The translations under genes and the position numbers were made by a program. The notes beneath the pieces are model-generated. The model was not told the DNA's origin and did no database searches. It saw only the letters and a program-made list of their open reading frames with translations. Shown here in pieces: positions 47,954-57,905 of a stretch of 64,000 nt of DNA (positions within the stretch are counted from its first letter, which is position 1; each line of letters opens with the position of its first letter). This stretch comes from Candidatus Brevefilum sp. Lineage in GTDB: Bacteria; Chloroflexota; Anaerolineae; Anaerolineales; Anaerolineaceae. The stretch spans positions 1 to 64,000 of the forward strand of contig JAHYJN010000003.1 of the NCBI GenBank assembly GCA_019428905.1, in the 5' to 3' direction.

Positions 47954-50014
47954 TTAAGGCTGACCCTTTGCCCAAACAGCATAGGCATCTGCAAGACTTT
48001 CTGCAACGGGTTTTGCCTGCACACGGTCCATATCATACAGGCCCATGGTTTGTTCACGCGTGATTGCAGTATACCAGTCAAACATCGCCCACCACGTAAT
48101 GCCACCGATAAAGCCATCGGGATTGAGCTTTCCCTCCGCTCCCCAAGCGGCAGATTCGAAAAAGACGGGGAACAACGCATCAAAAAGAGCAACCTGGCGC
48201 TGTTTGCTGCTGTTCCCGCCTTTGGACCAAATCCCATATTCGGTGACAAAGATGGGCTTTGCGGGATTAGCGGAATGCGCATCCTGTAAAAAAGTGCGTG
48301 AATCAGAGGCATAATCCTCGCCATAGAACACACCAAAATACAATGTCCATCCCGCGATGTCCAATCCACCCTGGGTGGGGTCACCAGGTCCGCCACGGTC
48401 TGCAGCAGCGGATTGCATCAACAAGCGGCCATCTTGCAAATATTGCTCATAATCTGCGGTCAGGCGCTGAACATATGCCAAACGCTCTGGAATATCTTGC
48501 GATTCGTTGTGCATACTCCAAAGAATAACAGAAGGACGGTTACTGCCCATCAGGATCATTTCGCGCCACATCTGATCAGCGATCATCCGCTGTTCCTGTG
48601 CGGCAAACTCATCAGGCCCGTATTGCCAGACGGGAATCTCAACAGCGGCAAGCAGGCCCAAGCGGTCGGTGAGCAGGTAGGTGTATGGATGATTAGGATA
48701 ATGGGCAGTACGCACAAAATTCGCATGGAGTGCTTGAATCATCTCCAGGTCCGCCAGGATTTTCTCCCACGTTGCCGTCCGTCCACTATCTGGCCATTCT
48801 TCATGACGGGCAATACCAACCATAAAATACGGTTGGCCATTCAGCTGCCATTGATGGCCACTGACCGCCAACGAGCGAATGCCAAACTGCGTCATAAAGG
48901 AATCGCTGGTATGGTTTGTATCAAGGCTGGCCTTCAAGACATACAGGGCAGGGTCCTCTGGCGTCCATAATTTGGGGTTGGGAATAGTAAGCTTTACAGC
49001 GGGTAAGACAAGTGCCTGACCGGGTTCCAGTCTGACTTCTTGGCTGAAGGGTTCGCCAATGGCATCCCCCGCGATCGCGGCTGGTTGGGGGTCCGTAAGC
49101 CAACCGGGGGATTGGGGATCGGTCGTGTACGCCTGTAAGGTGAGCGTCCCTTTTTGAGTACGGTCACCCGCATTATGCAGTACAACCTTGGCCAGAATAT
49201 TTCCGGAGGTGTCGGGGGTTTGGATATCTGTCCGTACGATCCAGAGTGGCGGCGCAAGCTCAAGGTAAAAGTCCTGAATAATCCCCGTATAGTTCCACCA
49301 GTCAGACGTGATGCCCGGAACGATATCATTACGGCTTCCCCAGGCGGGGTTATCGACCCGGATTGAAATTATATTTTCTTCACCGTAGGCAAGTGAGGGT
49401 GAGATTTCTAACATAAAAGGTGTATAGCCACCTTCATGGTAGCCTACCCATTGGCCGTTGACCCAAATGTCGGCAATATAATTGATTGCCAGTGCATTAA
49501 AAGTCACACGTTGACCTGCCCATTCAGCAGGAACGAAAACGCTGCGACGGTACCATACCCCACCCTGGTAGTCTTCTGGGCCGTAGTCCGTCATGACGTT
49601 TTCAGGACCGGGAAGGTGGATTTCATCCCAACGGCTGTCGTCATAAACGGCCTGGAAGCGTCCCATTGCTTCAGTTTCTAAAGCAGTTAATCCTTCAATG
49701 CCACGTCCGCTAAGGGTCAATGTGTTATCAGCTTCAAAACGTTCCTTCAGCCAGGTACCGGAAAGATCAATCCGTGGACGTTCTTGCGGGTCGAAACTTG
49801 TCAGGGGGAAACCCGCCTGCCAGGCAACGGACACAATATCACCATCAGGGGTTTTAGCCTCTTGGAAGGTCAGTGAGGGCAGCAGGGTTTCAGAATCCAC
49901 CCCCAGCGCAATGGCACTACCCGATTCTAAGTGGGTGACCTGGTTTGTAGATTGGCAACCTGTTAACAGGAGAGCAAAGCCCAAAATTCCGATAAACAAG
50001 AAATATGTTTTCAT
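47954..50014 (-). CDS. GH2-family glycoside hydrolase lipoprotein
   Basis: 686 residues from ATG 50014, with AAGGA well spaced; longer frames upstream are not conserved. The signal peptide ends in a lipobox (LLTGC, Cys20), so it is exported and lipid-anchored. A GH2 sugar-binding jelly roll (GVWYRRSVFVPAEWAGQRVTF) and an Ig-like domain precede the TIM barrel. Acid/base Glu is in ILWSMHNES and the nucleophile in IFVTEYGIWS. It would cleave beta-galactosides, beta-glucuronides or beta-mannosides outside the cell. Together with the second GH2 and xylB it indicates plant or algal oligosaccharide use. Confidence 0.85.
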   Translation of the reverse strand: MKTYFLFIGILGFALLLTGCQSTNQVTHLESGSAIALGVDSETLLPSLTFQEAKTPDGDIVSVAWQAGFPLTSFDPQERPRIDLSGTWLKERFEADNTLTLSGRGIEGLTALETEAMGRFQAVYDDSRWDEIHLPGPENVMTDYGPEDYQGGVWYRRSVFVPAEWAGQRVTFNALAINYIADIWVNGQWVGYHEGGYTPFMLEISPSLAYGEENIISIRVDNPAWGSRNDIVPGITSDWWNYTGIIQDFYLELAPPLWIVRTDIQTPDTSGNILAKVVLHNAGDRTQKGTLTLQAYTTDPQSPGWLTDPQPAAIAGDAIGEPFSQEVRLEPGQALVLPAVKLTIPNPKLWTPEDPALYVLKASLDTNHTSDSFMTQFGIRSLAVSGHQWQLNGQPYFMVGIARHEEWPDSGRTATWEKILADLEMIQALHANFVRTAHYPNHPYTYLLTDRLGLLAAVEIPVWQYGPDEFAAQEQRMIADQMWREMILMGSNRPSVILWSMHNESQDIPERLAYVQRLTADYEQYLQDGRLLMQSAAADRGGPGDPTQGGLDIAGWTLYFGVFYGEDYASDSRTFLQDAHSANPAKPIFVTEYGIWSKGGNSSKQRQVALFDALFPVFFESAAWGAEGKLNPDGFIGGITWWAMFDWYTAITREQTMGLYDMDRVQAKPVAESLADAYAVWAKGQP

Positions 50015-50247
50015 GACCATTTTCCTTATGCTGTAGTTTCGGTATTGTATCATCGCTCCAACTCGGTAGATGAACACAACGACGACCGATAATATATCCA
50101 TCATTGATCGCTCGTTGATTATTATTACTTCGGATAACACGCAGGATAAATCGCATGAAAACCGCCAGTCGCCCACAACAAGGTGGACAGATTAAATCCA
50201 GTCAAATCCGGCATGACAAATCTATACAAAATCAGCAACGCATGCGC

Positions 50248-51297
50248 TTAACCATGATCACTGGATTGGGCCCACAGGTTGATGCCACCTTCTTTGGCGT
50301 GTTGATCAATACGTGCCAATTCATCCGTGCTGAATTCAAGACGGTCAAGTGATCTGACATTTTCTTCGACCTGTTCAGGGCTGCTGGCGCCGATCAAAAC
50401 GCTGACCACCCGCTTGTCACGCAGGACCCAGGCGAGGGCCATCTGTGCCAGGGTCTGACCGCGTTCTTTCGCAATCTCATTTAAAGCCAGGATGTTTGCC
50501 AGGTTTTCTTCAGACAGCAATTCCATTTCCAATGAGCTGTTCTGAAGAACGCGAGACCCATCTGGAATGCCATGTAAATATTTATCAGTCAGCATTCCCT
50601 GAGCTAATGGAGAAAAAGCAATCAGTCCAATGCCATGTTCACCCAACACATCTAACAGCCCATCTTCAACCCAGCGGTTTAACATGGAATAGGAGGACTG
50701 ATGAATCAGGCAAGGTGTCCCCAGTTCGGCTAAGATCTTGACGGCTTTCAGCGTGTTTTTCGGCCCGTAGGAAGAAATACCCACATACAGCGCTTTGCCC
50801 TGCCGGACAACGTGATCTAAAGCCTGCATGGTCTCTTCCAGGGGTGTGTCAGGATCAAAGCGGTGGGAATAAAAAATATCCACATAATCCAACCCCATTC
50901 GTTTTAAGCTTTGATCTAAACTTGCCACCAGGTATTTTCTCGACCCCCACTCCCCATACGGCCCCGGCCACATGTAATAACCCGCTTTGGTGGATATGAT
51001 CAATTCATCACGAAAAGGGAGGAAATCCTGCTTAAAAATTTTACCAAAATTCTCTTCAGCCGCACCAGGTGGAGGGCCGTAGTTATTCGCCAGGTCGAAA
51101 TGGGTAATACCTAAATCAAATGCTTTCCCCAGCATCTGCCGTCCATTTTCAAAAGGCGTTACACCGCCAAAGTTATGCCACAATCCTAAAGAGACCAATG
51201 GCAATTTCAAGCCGCTCTTTCCGCAATGCCGATATTGCATAGATTGATAACGTTCCTCTACGGGTAAGTAAGGATCAACTTCTTTCACATAACCCAT
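50248..51297 (-). CDS. Aldo/keto reductase, YghZ/L-glyceraldehyde-3-phosphate reductase-like
   Basis: 349 residues from ATG 51297 with GAGGAG upstream; the frame before it has no homology. Family features are ITHFDLANNYG with the catalytic Asp and Tyr, ELIISTKAGYYMWPGPYGEW with the Lys, DYVDIFYSHRFDPDTP, and VLRDKRVVSVLIGASSPEQVEEN for cofactor binding. The PGPYGEWGSRKYL block resembles the YghZ subgroup (KB-type). It reduces aldehydes or ketones with NADPH. Neighbours are glycosidases, so a sugar-derived aldehyde is likely. Independent gene, stop well away from the next gene. Confidence 0.85.
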   Translation of the reverse strand: MGYVKEVDPYLPVEERYQSMQYRHCGKSGLKLPLVSLGLWHNFGGVTPFENGRQMLGKAFDLGITHFDLANNYGPPPGAAEENFGKIFKQDFLPFRDELIISTKAGYYMWPGPYGEWGSRKYLVASLDQSLKRMGLDYVDIFYSHRFDPDTPLEETMQALDHVVRQGKALYVGISSYGPKNTLKAVKILAELGTPCLIHQSSYSMLNRWVEDGLLDVLGEHGIGLIAFSPLAQGMLTDKYLHGIPDGSRVLQNSSLEMELLSEENLANILALNEIAKERGQTLAQMALAWVLRDKRVVSVLIGASSPEQVEENVRSLDRLEFSTDELARIDQHAKEGGINLWAQSSDHG

Positions 51298-51599
51298 CGT
51301 AATCTCCTCTATTGAATGAAAAAATACTTTGTTGTCATTTATTTTACACGCATTTGGGGTGAAATATCCCAAATCACAATGGAGCACTGCGACGACAACT
51401 TATCAGCAATATCAATTTTTTGTACTAGCAATCGTTCCTGCAGATTTCCAGTAAAATTAGGTTAATCTACACCGAAGATAAGCTTGCATCTGAGGGTAAG
51501 CGCAGATAGTGTCTGCATTGATTAACCACAATCAAGAAATGGTTGTTTTAATTAGGAAACTGTTACAGCAAATATTATTATGTGAGGTATCTGAAAAGA
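51298..51599. other. Divergent intergenic region, nothing clearly recognised
   Basis: The 302 bases lie between the divergent aldo/keto reductase and the second GH2 gene. They are A/T-rich. No complete promoter pair, operator or repeat was identified, although both genes must start here. Confidence 0.5.
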
Positions 51600-53786
51600 A
51601 TGAGAAGAAAAACATTATTTAACCAAAGTTGGCAATTTGCTGCGCAAATCTTGCCTTTGGACGCACCGGATGAGCTTTTCTTAGAAATCACCCTCCCCCA
51701 CACCAATCAGACCTTTACCCAAAACAACATTAATCATCTTGATTATGAGTTTATTTCGACCTACCGTAAACGGTTTGATTACAACCTCAACGATCCAGAG
51801 AAACTGGTTTTCCTGGATTTTGATGGGGTATTAATCGCCTGCAAAATATACTTGAACGGTGAATTTCTTACTGAACACTTAGGTGGGTTTACGCCATTCT
51901 CTGTGGATATCACCTCGGCATTACAACCAGGAGAAAATCTCCTGACAATTTATGTTGATTCGCGTGAAAGAAAAGATATTCCACCCTTTGGGCATTTGGT
52001 CGATTACCTGACGTTCGGCGGTATTTACCGGGATGTTTACCTGCGAACGGTCCACCCGACCTTTATCCAGGACCTCTTTGTTCAAACACACCGCATATTT
52101 GACAATCCTGAGGTCACTTGTAATATTACTCTGAGCAAAATTGACACGACACTCTCACTAATAGCCAATTTAATCGATCCAAAGGGGACGATTATCGCCT
52201 CGACCCAAACAAATCTAAATGATGATTCCCCAACCGTGGAATTCTCATCCTTACCGGAAATCAATTTGTGGGACTTAGAGCAACCCGACCTCTACACAAT
52301 TGAGGTTTCGTTATTCAAAGAAGGTCAATTGATTGACAACCAAACAGCCCGGTTTGGATTTCGCGCCTGTGAGTTCAAACAAGATGGTGGATTTTACCTT
52401 AATGGTCAAAGGATCAAGCTGTTTGGCCTCAACCGGCATCAGACCTATCCGTATATTGGTGCGGCTGCACCAGCACGACTTCAGAAGAGAGATGCAGAAA
52501 TCCTCAAATACGAGTTAGGCTGCAACGTCGTGCGCACCTCGCATTATCCCCAGTCCCCCCATTTTCTCAATCGGTGTGACGAAATTGGGTTGTTGGTATT
52601 CGAAGAGATCCCGGGCTGGCAGTATATTGGTGATACCGATTGGCAAAATATCAGCCTGAACGAGTTGGAAGCGATGATTATGAGGGATCGGAACCACCCT
52701 TCAATTGTGCTGTGGGGCGTTCGGATCAACGAATCCCATGATAACGACGATTTTTACACAAAAACGAATGCCTTAGCCCACCAGGTAGATCCGACCCGCC
52801 AGACCGGTGGCGTCCGGTACTTCATGGGAAGTTCATTTTTAGAGGATGTATATACATATAACGATTTCTCCAACTCAGTCCAAGAACCCCAAGTCCAGCC
52901 GCATCTGATTACCGAATTTGCGGGGCATATGTTCCCTACGAAGATTTTTGATCACGAACAACGGCTGATTGACCATGCCCTGCTGCATGCAAAAATCCAC
53001 AATCTTCAAATGGGAAACCCAAAAATTGCCGGCGCCATTGGATGGTGTGCCTTTGATTATGCTACCCACATTGAATTTGGCTCAGGTGACCGGATTTGCT
53101 ATCACGGGGTGATGGATACTTTCCGAAACCCGAAATGGGCGGCCTATTTTTACCAAAGCCAGCAGGATCCATCCCAGCAAATCATCTTACAAGCTGCAAC
53201 CCACTGGACCATGGGTGACCGCTCAGGCGGCGGGAATGACCCTCTGACCGTGTTCAGCAACTGTGATCAAGTCGAGGTCATCATTGGTGATATTTCTTTG
53301 GGTAGGTTCGACCCAGACCGTGAAAACTATCCACACCTCAACCGCCCGCCATTCACCATCCCAATTGCCATGCATTACACAGCCTGGGGTCAGTCCGAAT
53401 TTCACGATTTGCACCTGGTGGGCTTAATTCAGGATCAGCCTGTCACAGAACAGTGGATTTCCAGCAATAAGCTGCCAAACACGCTGGAATTGGTGCTAGA
53501 TTCTGACCGGTTGGTCGCAGACGGGAGTGATATGACCCGTTTGACCTGCAGGGTCACAGATCAATACGGTAACCCATTACCTTATGCCTTTTCGATCGTC
53601 CATTTAGAGATTGAAGGACCAGCTGAAATAATTGGAGAAAATCCACTAATATTGGTTGGCGGGGCTGCTGGTGTTTACATCAAAGCCCAGTACCAAGCAG
53701 GTGAAGTGACGATTCGTGCCCGTGTTAATCGTCTACCAGAGGCATCTATTGAATTGAAAATCGGTAGCCAAGAATCTGCACCCTAA
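51600..53786 (+). CDS. GH2-family beta-galactosidase-like glycosidase (cytoplasmic)
   Basis: 728 residues from ATG 51600; a GTG six codons upstream is an alternative. There is no signal peptide, in contrast to the GH2 at 47954. The order is jelly roll (YRKRFDYNLNDPEKL), Ig-like domain, TIM barrel with acid/base Glu in VLWGVRINESHDN and the nucleophile in PHLITEFAGHM, then C-terminal beta domains (DMTRLTCRVTDQYGNPLPY) like those ending other GH2 enzymes. It probably cleaves imported beta-galactosyl or related oligosaccharides. It ends 16 bases from the convergent xylB. Confidence 0.85.
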   Translation: MRRKTLFNQSWQFAAQILPLDAPDELFLEITLPHTNQTFTQNNINHLDYEFISTYRKRFDYNLNDPEKLVFLDFDGVLIACKIYLNGEFLTEHLGGFTPFSVDITSALQPGENLLTIYVDSRERKDIPPFGHLVDYLTFGGIYRDVYLRTVHPTFIQDLFVQTHRIFDNPEVTCNITLSKIDTTLSLIANLIDPKGTIIASTQTNLNDDSPTVEFSSLPEINLWDLEQPDLYTIEVSLFKEGQLIDNQTARFGFRACEFKQDGGFYLNGQRIKLFGLNRHQTYPYIGAAAPARLQKRDAEILKYELGCNVVRTSHYPQSPHFLNRCDEIGLLVFEEIPGWQYIGDTDWQNISLNELEAMIMRDRNHPSIVLWGVRINESHDNDDFYTKTNALAHQVDPTRQTGGVRYFMGSSFLEDVYTYNDFSNSVQEPQVQPHLITEFAGHMFPTKIFDHEQRLIDHALLHAKIHNLQMGNPKIAGAIGWCAFDYATHIEFGSGDRICYHGVMDTFRNPKWAAYFYQSQQDPSQQIILQAATHWTMGDRSGGGNDPLTVFSNCDQVEVIIGDISLGRFDPDRENYPHLNRPPFTIPIAMHYTAWGQSEFHDLHLVGLIQDQPVTEQWISSNKLPNTLELVLDSDRLVADGSDMTRLTCRVTDQYGNPLPYAFSIVHLEIEGPAEIIGENPLILVGGAAGVYIKAQYQAGEVTIRARVNRLPEASIELKIGSQESAP

Positions 53787-53802
53787 TTCGCAGATTACAT
53801 CC

Positions 53803-55296
53803 CTAGATATGTGCCAACTGATGAAATATCGGTTTCAGTGCGGGGTAAAGTTGGCAGTACAGACCATACAACGTTTGATAAGTCCCCACCTGTGCCCTGT
53901 GCGGCGTCACAGAATCCGTAATCTTAATCAATGATTCACAAGCACCCTCCACGCTATTCCAGTGCTCAACGCCCACCCCAGCAAGAATTGCCGCGCCATA
54001 GGCCGCGCCTTCTGTCGTATTGACTGTCACCAGCTCTGCATCCAGCACATTCGCTAAAATCTGCCGCCATAAGGGCGACTTTGCGCCGCCACCAGACACC
54101 CTGACCTGTTGAATAGATTCAACGCCGGAAGCTTTCAGTAATTCAAATGAGTCCTTCAATCCAAAGGCAACACCCTCTAACACAGCCCGGGTGCAGTGTG
54201 CCGCACCATGCCTGACGGTCAAACCGATAAATCCGCCGCGTGCCAGGGGATCAGGATGTGGCGTGCGCTCACCCGTCAGGTAGGGCAGGAATAATAAGCC
54301 TTCAGAACCTGCTGCGATGTCAACTGCAGGTTTCAGCAAGTTTTCATAGCTCAGATCAGGAGAAAACTGGTCCCGATACCAGCGTAGGCTACCTGCAGCG
54401 GAAAGCATCACCCCCATCAAATGCCATTTACCCGGAACGGCATGGCAAAATGCGTGTAAGCGACCTTCAGGCTCAATGAAAGGCTGATCGGTACTGGTAA
54501 AGATGACGCCGCTGGTACCCAGGGTAAGCGCAGCAATGCCACTGTTCACCGCCCCCACCCCGACCGCCTGGGCTGACTGGTCACCCCCGCCAGCTATGAC
54601 GGGTGTGCCAGGCCTCAATCCTGTTACCTTTGCAGCTTCAGACGTGATCCAGCCCGTTATTTGTGTCCCCTCAAACAACGGGGGCAACCATTCTGGTGGG
54701 ATATTCAGTGCTTCTAACAACGTATCTGACCAGAGTCTCTCCCTGATATCCATTAGCACGGTGCCTGCCCCATCGGCTTTATCCATCGCGTAAACACCAG
54801 TCAAGTGCAACCGTACATAATCCTTCGGCAGAAGAATGTGTGCAATCTGTGCATAAAGCTCTGGTTCATTTTCTCTCACCCACAAAATCTTTGGGGCGGT
54901 AAAGCCGGTCAGGGCGAGATTGCCGGTGGTTTGGATGAATCGTTTTCGGCCAATCAGGTGATGAATTTCATCACATTGGGGTTGAGTGCGCTGATCGTTC
55001 CATAAGATGGCTTTTCGCAACACCCGACCAGATTGATCCAGCAAGACAAGCCCATGCATCTGCCCGGTCAAACCGACCGAAGCTATCTCATCAGGGTTAA
55101 TGCTTGCTTCCTGCAGTGCTGCATGGATCGCGTTTTGTGTGCCCGCCCACCATAAATTCGGGTGCTGCTCGCTCCATAGGGGTTGTGGCGTCTCAAAACC
55201 GTACTGCGCTACGCCTACACCAACAACAACGCCCGTCCGATCCATGAGCAGTGCTTTAGTGGCCGTCGTTGAAACATCAATGCCTAAGAAATACAA
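53803..55296 (-). CDS. xylB: Xylulokinase
   Basis: 497 residues from TTG 55296, four bases after AGGAGGT. FGGY-kinase features are GIDVSTTATKALLMD at the N-terminus, VGLTGQMHGLVLLD, WNDQRTQPQCDEI, AGGGDQSAQAVGVG and GEGAAYGAAI-like TTEGAAYGAAILAGVG near the C-terminus. The QMHG block is typical of D-xylulose kinases rather than glycerol or fuculose kinases. It phosphorylates D-xylulose to xylulose-5-phosphate. It stands alone, convergent with the second GH2. A related pentulose substrate cannot be excluded. Confidence 0.85.
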   Translation of the reverse strand: MYFLGIDVSTTATKALLMDRTGVVVGVGVAQYGFETPQPLWSEQHPNLWWAGTQNAIHAALQEASINPDEIASVGLTGQMHGLVLLDQSGRVLRKAILWNDQRTQPQCDEIHHLIGRKRFIQTTGNLALTGFTAPKILWVRENEPELYAQIAHILLPKDYVRLHLTGVYAMDKADGAGTVLMDIRERLWSDTLLEALNIPPEWLPPLFEGTQITGWITSEAAKVTGLRPGTPVIAGGGDQSAQAVGVGAVNSGIAALTLGTSGVIFTSTDQPFIEPEGRLHAFCHAVPGKWHLMGVMLSAAGSLRWYRDQFSPDLSYENLLKPAVDIAAGSEGLLFLPYLTGERTPHPDPLARGGFIGLTVRHGAAHCTRAVLEGVAFGLKDSFELLKASGVESIQQVRVSGGGAKSPLWRQILANVLDAELVTVNTTEGAAYGAAILAGVGVEHWNSVEGACESLIKITDSVTPHRAQVGTYQTLYGLYCQLYPALKPIFHQLAHI

Positions 55297-55495
55297 CGAT
55301 ACCTCCTGTTATTATCATCATCTTGACCAACATCTGTTTCGTCAATCTGATTTCAATCCCATACCTTACTTTGAGGCTAGGCTAATCCTTTCGTTACAAT
55401 CCGCTGATTTGATTATAATATAGGTACATTCAAAAACAATCTTTCCCCGTAAGATTGATTCTTGGTCAATTTTTGTGACAGTGAAGGAGGAAAGC

Positions 55496-55711
55496 ATGTC
55501 AAAGAAAACCATCAGCTTAGTTGCCATTATCTTGGGAGTGGTTGTCACCCTTATTTCGCTAACCGCTGACCTAATCGGAATCGGCTCGTACCCGGGTATC
55601 AATTGGGCACAGCTGACCGGCACGGCCATCGGTCTGATCCTGATCCTGCTGGGGCTTCGCTTGCGCAGGCTGGAAGGCGAAAAAGTAATCGAAAACGAAG
55701 AAGCGGAATAG
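55496..55711 (+). CDS. Small two-helix membrane protein
   Basis: 71 residues from ATG 55496 with AAGGAGG upstream. Two hydrophobic segments are seen: about residues 6-27 (ISLVAIILGVVVTLISLTAD) and 36-53 (AQLTGTAIGLILILLG), joined by a short GIGSYPGIN loop. The C-terminal tail is charged (RLRRLEGEKVIENEEAE). It resembles small conserved Chloroflexota membrane proteins of unknown function. The function is unknown. Confidence 0.7.
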   Translation: MSKKTISLVAIILGVVVTLISLTADLIGIGSYPGINWAQLTGTAIGLILILLGLRLRRLEGEKVIENEEAE

Positions 55712-56182
55712 TTCGCATAAAGTCATCTATTTTCTCTGTACGACACATTTAGGTCGCATTTCCTAACCCAATGTGGGTGACTTTCGATTGCTAATTATCA
55801 CGATTGCACTTGAAGCTTGAATCCAAGTTCTAAATCCACCACCCTATAAATAATCTCATAAATTCAAGTACACCACAGATTTTGAAACTCGTTATTCAGG
55901 GTAATCGCAAAGTGGGAGAAATGTCTGTAATTTCGTTGTTCGTGAGTTAACAAACCCCATCCCCGGCCCTTCCCCTCCCCGAGGGGAAGGGTGCCCGGAA
56001 GGTGGGAAGGGGTGATTATCGTGTGAAGATCATTGATTCTGCGAAAATGTTTGACTTTGCGATCGCCCTAACTCGTTATTGCTTCGGTTTTCAAATAATT
56101 TCTGGTAAGATAAAATCGGTTGAAGTCGGGACCATCGAAGATAAAGCAAATATTTTCTACACGAAACAAAGAAACATTAATT
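55712..56182. other. Non-coding gap with a C/G-rich palindrome
   Basis: These 471 bases hold no supported gene; a frame starting near 56002 has no ribosome binding site or homology. The main feature is the hairpin at 55967-55991 within an unusual C-rich then G-rich block (55955-56015). Confidence 0.5.
55967..55991. repeat. C-rich/G-rich palindrome
   Basis: CCCTTCCCCT (55967-55976) and AGGGGAAGGG (55982-55991) pair perfectly around CCCCG, with further GGTGGGAAGGGG just beyond. It is compositionally very different from its surroundings and resembles REP-type dispersed palindromes; only one copy is seen in this window. Confidence 0.6.
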
Positions 56183-57025
56183 ATGAATCTCATCTCCCTG
56201 ATTGAAAGCATCCCCCCAGCATTTTACGGTGTCCTGATCGGTTCACTGCTCACCATTATCGGCGTTGGCCTGACCAATATTTCCAACACCAAGCGCTTGC
56301 GCATCCAACATCAACACGAGGTTGCAATCAGAAATAAAGAACGCGATCTCAGCATGCGCCGGGAAGTCTACATGGATGCCATGGAGGCCATTTCAGCCGG
56401 GATCACCGCCATCAGCCGTTTCAGTGAGCTCAGTGAAACCCCTGAGGCTTTGATGCAATCCTATTCCAGCCTTTCATCAAAGCTCGGCAAAGTGACCATT
56501 GTCGGCCAGAATGAGACCATCGAAGCGCTGGCTAATTTCCAACTGGAAGTAAATGGTGCTTTTCTTCGAATGAGCGCAAAGCGGGACAAATTTGACAAGC
56601 AACTACGCCAATCTCAAGCCATAGAAGATGAAATCGAACAATTAAAAGAAAATTTGAACCAATTGACCGCAGACTTCACCCAAGCCAAGGTCAATCAAGA
56701 ACATGATTTTGCCGTACGATATCAAACCGAAATTGACAACCACAAAAATGAACTGGCGGTTTTGCAAGCCCAGGAGCAGGAGATTGGCAATCAGCTGATG
56801 CAAACCATTGCAAATCTAGTTCAGACCTCAATGGCTGAAGTCTCGAGTTTGAACAAACTGTTAGTGCCGCTGATCAGCCTAATGCGTACGGAGCTTGAGC
56901 TGCCCTTCAATAGTGAACATTTCGCCCGCATCCTCGAAAAGGGCAATGATGAACTAGAAGCCTACATGGCCTCCTTCTTCAGCGAATACGAAGAGACATC
57001 TGTTGAAACCAAAACAATCGATTAG
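56183..57025 (+). CDS. Membrane-anchored coiled-coil protein of unknown function
   Basis: 280 residues from ATG 56183. A single transmembrane helix at about 11-31 (PPAFYGVLIGSLLTIIGVGL) is followed by a basic segment, a helical region (about 60-130) and a long coiled coil (about 130-215, IEQLKENLNQL and ELAVLQAQEQEIGNQL). The C-terminus is acidic. No enzymatic motif is seen. It lies convergent with the DUF4230 gene. An upstream TTG frame is possible but not supported. Function unknown. Confidence 0.65.
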   Translation: MNLISLIESIPPAFYGVLIGSLLTIIGVGLTNISNTKRLRIQHQHEVAIRNKERDLSMRREVYMDAMEAISAGITAISRFSELSETPEALMQSYSSLSSKLGKVTIVGQNETIEALANFQLEVNGAFLRMSAKRDKFDKQLRQSQAIEDEIEQLKENLNQLTADFTQAKVNQEHDFAVRYQTEIDNHKNELAVLQAQEQEIGNQLMQTIANLVQTSMAEVSSLNKLLVPLISLMRTELELPFNSEHFARILEKGNDELEAYMASFFSEYEETSVETKTID

Positions 57026-57102
57026 AGAATAACCCGCTTCATCTTTTCCATGGGTTGCTACTTTTAAATACCGATTTTTGATCTCAATTTGATCAAGAAA
57101 TT

Positions 57103-57774
57103 CTATTCAAAGACCACACGCAGATACCCTAACGTATTAAATAACCGCTCCAAGAATATTTCCGCATTCAATTGTGCTTGTTCCAGGATCCCATCCTCAA
57201 TGGCGCCATTTAAAATTTCTTGCTCTGCAACTCGCCGAGCAGCTGTTTCCAGTTCAGGATCGCTTTTTCTTAGTAACCCCGTGGTTCGGTCATAAATATA
57301 GGATCGTTCATTGTTGAGCGTCGCCACAAACACCTCAGCTTCTGGCAAGGTCACATACAGGGTGTCATCCTCTAATCTCAAATCTTCGCCTGAAATGCTC
57401 GCCAGGTCGACGCCGGCGATCACGTACCCATGCGCTACAAGCAGCAGTCGATCACCAAATAACGGGCCTAACACACCCTGGTTGACCTCTGCGGTGATGA
57501 TTTTCTCAACCGAATACTGGATTGTCTCCAAACGCGCCAGCGATTGCACCTCTCGAATGATGGTGATTGGGTCTGGAATCACCGTCGGCGTCGGATTTAA
57601 CAATTGTGAGACTTGGGTGCTCAGCATGTGGTTGACACTTTGAATCGGCGACAATGCCGAATCGATTGTGCGCGTAAAGCTGATGACCAGAAAGATAGCT
57701 GATCCGATGACGATAACCAACAAAATCACCAGAAGTACGCCAATCAAAGTAATTCCGTTAAATTTCTTTTCCAT
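57103..57774 (-). CDS. DUF4230-type membrane protein
   Basis: 223 residues. A transmembrane helix is at 9-32 (ITLIGVLLVILLVIVIGSAIF). The extracytoplasmic part has the DUF4230 pattern: SLARLETIQYSVEKIITAEV, LLVAHGYVIAGVDLASIS, LYVTLPEAEVF and a helix-rich end with RRVAEQEILNGAIEDGIL. The function of DUF4230 proteins is not known. It lies upstream of the GNAT-like gene on the same strand, 131 bases away. Confidence 0.7.
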   Translation of the reverse strand: MEKKFNGITLIGVLLVILLVIVIGSAIFLVISFTRTIDSALSPIQSVNHMLSTQVSQLLNPTPTVIPDPITIIREVQSLARLETIQYSVEKIITAEVNQGVLGPLFGDRLLLVAHGYVIAGVDLASISGEDLRLEDDTLYVTLPEAEVFVATLNNERSYIYDRTTGLLRKSDPELETAARRVAEQEILNGAIEDGILEQAQLNAEIFLERLFNTLGYLRVVFE

Positions 57775-57905
57775 TGCGTCAAATAACCCTTTTGTTAAGC
57801 GAACGAGTGATCAGTTTACCACCAACATAAAGAATTAATCAAATTGCTCCATCATCTTGAGAAGAATGCTCATTACCGTTGAAAGCTGCTTGTATCCCTA
57901 TCACA

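Noticed and set aside
50015-50176. Extra 54 residues before the GH2 lipoprotein signal peptide
   Set aside because: A signal peptide must be N-terminal; ATG 50014 is preceded by AAGGA.
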